In this document: positions 6,038 through 7,909 of the stretch, in pieces
How the letters are laid out: each line of letters opens with the position of its first letter
Position numbering within the stretch: position 1 is the stretch's first letter
Source of the DNA: an uncultured Alphaproteobacteria bacterium
GTDB taxonomy: Bacteria > Pseudomonadota > Alphaproteobacteria > Rs-D84
Reading direction: 5' to 3'
Length of the DNA: 7,909 nucleotides
Assembly (NCBI GenBank): GCA_947589625.1
Contig: CANQCM010000042.1
Location: forward strand, 1-7,909
Notes under the pieces: generated by a model
Database searches by the model: none
Told to the model about the DNA's origin: nothing
What the model saw: the letters and a program-made list of their open reading frames with translations, nothing else
Program-made: the position numbers and the translations under genes

Positions 6038-7106
6038 AAGAATATTCCTTGGGCATCAGAATAAACATTTCGCCTTGGGCATGTTGACCGTGCGCGTATT
6101 TATATGCCTCGTCACCTTTGCCAAAGAATATATCGGCGCGAATCCAACCTTTAATCGCACTGCCAGTATCTTGGGCGACCATTAAACGCCGAAATGCACG
6201 ACCATCAGACAAATTTGTGCTGATATATACGGGCATACCCAATGTGTAAATATCATCGTCCATTGCAACAGAACGAATCTTGGACAATGGTGTACCCAGT
6301 TTGCCGATTACATCTGGTGGTACAGATTCATAGAAATATACATATCGTGGGTTGTTATAAATTACTTCGCGCGCCAAAGATGGATTCTTTTTCAGATATT
6401 TCCACACAGCGTCTGCACTGTATCCGCCATCTGGACGAATGCCACGGTTGCGCAATTGTTCGCCAATAGATTTGAACGGCATATCATTTACGGCGGCAAA
6501 GTTTAATTTTACATCGGTGCCGTCTTCCAGTCTTAAATTGCCACTGCCTTGGATTTGCAGGTTTTGGACATCAACAATATTTGCCCAATATAAAACCTTG
6601 CCGATTTTATTGTTTACAATTGTCTTTTTATCAACACCCTTGTAATTGCGCCCGTCTGTGGGTACGCCCATCAATGGTTCATTGCATTCGGCGGTTTTAG
6701 TGCGGCATGCAGGTATTATTGGCGAATAATATCCTGTATAAGTGCCAGTTTTGGTTCCATCATCGTTATATATGCGATATGGTTGGAAATTAGATTCAAA
6801 CCATGCGCGCACAGTTGCCACATCGGCAGACGCAGATGGTAACATCTTGCATTTTTCTGCGACCAGTTCGCGGTCTGGCACAACGCGCCCAACATATTGT
6901 ATTTTCGCCTTGCATGTGTTGCGGAATGCTTGCAGTGCATATCGCACATCGTCATCGTACCAGCCTGGCAATTCAGAATATGACACACGGCGCAAATTTG
7001 ATGGCACAACAGAATCATCGCCTGAATGCATTGGCGCAGTTAAATCGCATGCCGATATAACAATAGCTGCCATAAAGCCCAAAAAACGAAAATAACAAGA
7101 TTTCAT
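6018..7106 (-). CDS. mltA: MltA-type membrane-bound lytic murein transglycosylase (lipoprotein)
   Basis: MltA cleaves the MurNAc-GlcNAc bond of peptidoglycan, leaving 1,6-anhydro ends, from the periplasmic face of the envelope. The 362 residues start with a lipoprotein signal peptide: positive and aromatic residues, a hydrophobic core, and lipobox ISAC with lipidated Cys20. The MltA domain follows, with TGYYSP (124-129), the QIQGSGNLRL strand (184-193), the SIGEQL helix (213-218), and the C-terminal 3D-type motif AQDTGSAIKG (311-320) whose Asp313 matches the catalytic Asp. Outside the signal the mature protein has four further cysteines (65, 86, 134, 141) that could form two disulfides. I chose the ATG at 7106 because GGGGGAG lies five bases upstream and a signal peptide follows at once; a longer frame opening at 7226 would add 40 unrelated residues and cross a terminator. 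The gene is followed by, and overlaps, the DUF721 gene. Confidence 0.95.
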   Translation of the reverse strand: MKSCYFRFLGFMAAIVISACDLTAPMHSGDDSVVPSNLRRVSYSELPGWYDDDVRYALQAFRNTCKAKIQYVGRVVPDRELVAEKCKMLPSASADVATVRAWFESNFQPYRIYNDDGTKTGTYTGYYSPIIPACRTKTAECNEPLMGVPTDGRNYKGVDKKTIVNNKIGKVLYWANIVDVQNLQIQGSGNLRLEDGTDVKLNFAAVNDMPFKSIGEQLRNRGIRPDGGYSADAVWKYLKKNPSLAREVIYNNPRYVYFYESVPPDVIGKLGTPLSKIRSVAMDDDIYTLGMPVYISTNLSDGRAFRRLMVAQDTGSAIKGWIRADIFFGKGDEAYKYAHGQHAQGEMFILMPKEYSYVKPTR

Positions 7107-7111
7107 AAAAA

Positions 7112-7118
7112 CTCCCCC
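7112..7118 (-). promoter_or_regulatory. Strong ribosome-binding site that fixes the mltA start
   Basis: GGGGGAG on the minus strand lies five bases before the ATG at 7106. It is more G-rich than the AAGGA sites of most other genes here and decides the start against the longer open frame. Confidence 0.85.
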
Positions 7119-7131
7119 GCGGAAAAATAAC

Positions 7132-7140
7132 TTTATATCA
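7132..7140 (-). promoter_or_regulatory. Extended -10 promoter for mltA
   Basis: TGATATAAA on the minus strand differs by one base from the elements before ruvC and the small membrane protein. Initiation near 7125 gives a leader of about 18 bases containing the ribosome site. The position 17 bases upstream holds no convincing -35 box. Confidence 0.6.
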
Positions 7141-7176
7141 ATAATAACATATTTTGGTCGGGCAAGTCCAGAGCCT

Positions 7177-7205
7177 AAAAAAACACACCGCATAATGCGG
7201 TGTGT
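7177..7205 (-). terminator. Rho-independent terminator after the Cys-rich gene
   Basis: A perfect 10-bp stem, 7183-7192 paired with 7196-7205 around a three-base loop, ends on the minus strand in a U-tract formed by the A-run 7177-7183. It starts six bases past the stop codon of the upstream gene and separates that gene from mltA. Confidence 0.93.
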
Positions 7206-7210
7206 ACGGA

Positions 7211-7909
7211 TTATTTTACATAACATGCGTTTGGATTATCTTCGTCATATAAACCCGTCCAATCACCATAGTTATCGAATGCCGTATCATGACAATAAAG
7301 GTAGCTGCAGGTCCACTGACTTTCTTTATAGAGGCAATAATAAGTATATTCTTTGCCACCATGATAGGTTGATGGGTCGTCTGTTGGGCGCGATACTGAA
7401 AATTCAAAAGTACCGGTATCGTCAGATCCAGAAAATACCGCACAATCTTTCAGTTCGTCTTTGAATGGGTTGCGTGGACGGCGCCAGCCGTTTCCTGGGC
7501 ATGGCAAGCATTTGCCGACCTCGTGCCCCTTGGTGCCTGATATTTCCAAATAAGTATCTGCGGGACAATGCCATTCAAATATTGCGGTAGAGCTATATGT
7601 ATTTGTGCCATAAACAGTGCGGGCGGCAAAGTTTGATGAGATTGAACCGGTCGGTATGTTATCACTGGTTGCACCCGGTTGTCTTAAACACAGGTCATAT
7701 CCAACCCTGTCTGAAACATTGCGGTATCCATATGCGCAAATAAAATCGTGGGTTTGCAATTGGTCGTAAAAAATAGAATACGGGTTGTCGCAACCGTGGG
7801 GTAATGGTACACATGTTGCCTTGCCATCAGATACTGTAAGTCGTTGATATGTTCCATCTGCGGTTGGGGCGCAACCAGCGATGCAGGTTGTGTCGGTGTG
7901 TGGTTCTGG
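7211..7909 (-). CDS. Cysteine-rich, probably exported protein (partial, N-terminus outside window)
   Basis: The frame stays open to the window edge, giving 233 residues of a protein I cannot name. It is strikingly cysteine-rich: I count 14, spread evenly and often in short pairs (CIAGC, CLPC, CSYLYC), with few Lys and many Tyr, Thr, Gly and Asp. Such a composition fits a disulfide-bonded protein outside the cytoplasm. The central segment CPADTY...GKCLPCPG resembles the Cys-Pro spacing of GCC2/GCC3 or TNFR-like cysteine repeats, and GCAPTADGTYQ near the visible N-terminus may be a degenerate relative. The signal peptide, if any, is beyond 7909. No membrane segment is visible, and the C-terminus (NACYVK) ends on a cysteine motif. 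An internal TTG at 7759 is not needed as a start because the frame continues upstream. The perfect terminator after the stop supports it as a real gene end. The cell-surface role is inference. Confidence 0.85.
   Translation of the reverse strand, partial: PEPHTDTTCIAGCAPTADGTYQRLTVSDGKATCVPLPHGCDNPYSIFYDQLQTHDFICAYGYRNVSDRVGYDLCLRQPGATSDNIPTGSISSNFAARTVYGTNTYSSTAIFEWHCPADTYLEISGTKGHEVGKCLPCPGNGWRRPRNPFKDELKDCAVFSGSDDTGTFEFSVSRPTDDPSTYHGGKEYTYYCLYKESQWTCSYLYCHDTAFDNYGDWTGLYDEDNPNACYVK

Noticed and set aside
5760..6185. 141-codon plus-strand frame across the DUF721/mltA overlap
   Set aside because: It is antisense to two recognised proteins, without a promoter or ribosome site, and its sequence looks like random translation.
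6742..7095. 117-codon plus-strand frame opposite the mltA 5' half
   Set aside because: It is antisense to the conserved MltA signal peptide and domain, with no start signals.
7107..7226. A 40-residue N-terminal extension of MltA from a start at 7226
   Set aside because: It would overlap the end of the Cys-rich gene, pass through a perfect terminator and place a lipoprotein signal in the middle of the protein. The ATG at 7106 has a GGGGGAG site and an immediate signal peptide.
7211..7759. Cys-rich gene starting at an internal TTG at 7759
   Set aside because: The same frame continues without a stop to the window edge with the same Cys-rich composition, so the gene is partial and begins outside the window.
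1..7909. Possible defence, toxin-antitoxin, CRISPR or mobile-element content
   Set aside because: No direct repeats with regular spacers, transposase or integrase motifs, inverted terminal repeats or toxin-like gene pairs were found. The only inverted repeats are terminator stems at gene ends.

Overview
This 7.9 kb window is a compact, moderately AT-rich stretch of bacterial chromosome made almost entirely of housekeeping genes. The MltA lipoprotein beside a DUF721/DciA-like gene, the split ruvA and yebC/ruvC genes, and the style of the proteins suggest an alphaproteobacterium. The short intergenic gaps and the Cys-rich secreted protein at the right edge recall uncultured gut lineages. That placement is inference from gene content, not phylogeny. 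I see no mobile element, CRISPR array, tRNA, rRNA or phage gene.

Layout from left to right. (1) 1-509, minus: the N-terminal two thirds of an exonuclease III family AP endonuclease (xthA), cut by the window edge. (2) 579-2162, plus: a stand-alone AMP-forming acyl-CoA synthetase, divergent from xthA across overlapping promoters. It ends in a bidirectional terminator shared with the convergent mnmE. (3) 4063-2200, minus: a ruvA-mnmE operon with one base between the genes. (4) 4114-4830, plus: a YebC/TACO1 protein divergent from ruvA, closed by a strong terminator. (5) 4886-5371, plus: ruvC, apparently read from its own promoter as a leaderless mRNA. (6) 5411-5677, plus: an unrecognised 88-residue protein with two membrane segments and its own extended -10 promoter, ending in a terminator. 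(7) 7106-5708, minus: an MltA-type lytic transglycosylase lipoprotein overlapping by 20 bases a short DUF721/DciA-like gene. (8) 7909-7211, minus: the C-terminal part of a cysteine-rich, probably exported protein with a Cys-Pro-Cys-Pro repeat-like motif, closed by a strong terminator.

DNA maintenance is well represented: XthA in base excision repair, RuvA and RuvC at Holliday junctions, and a possible helicase loader. Translation is served by MnmE (tRNA wobble modification) and YebC, and the envelope by MltA, the small membrane protein and the Cys-rich protein. The genes sit in several short transcription units separated by recognisable terminators, so they are neighbours rather than one system.

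No clearly new biological system is visible. The points most worth a second look are the leaderless ruvC, the repeated TGATATAA(T/A) extended -10 element in front of three genes, the Cys-rich partial protein, the unusual P-loop of MnmE and the small membrane protein.
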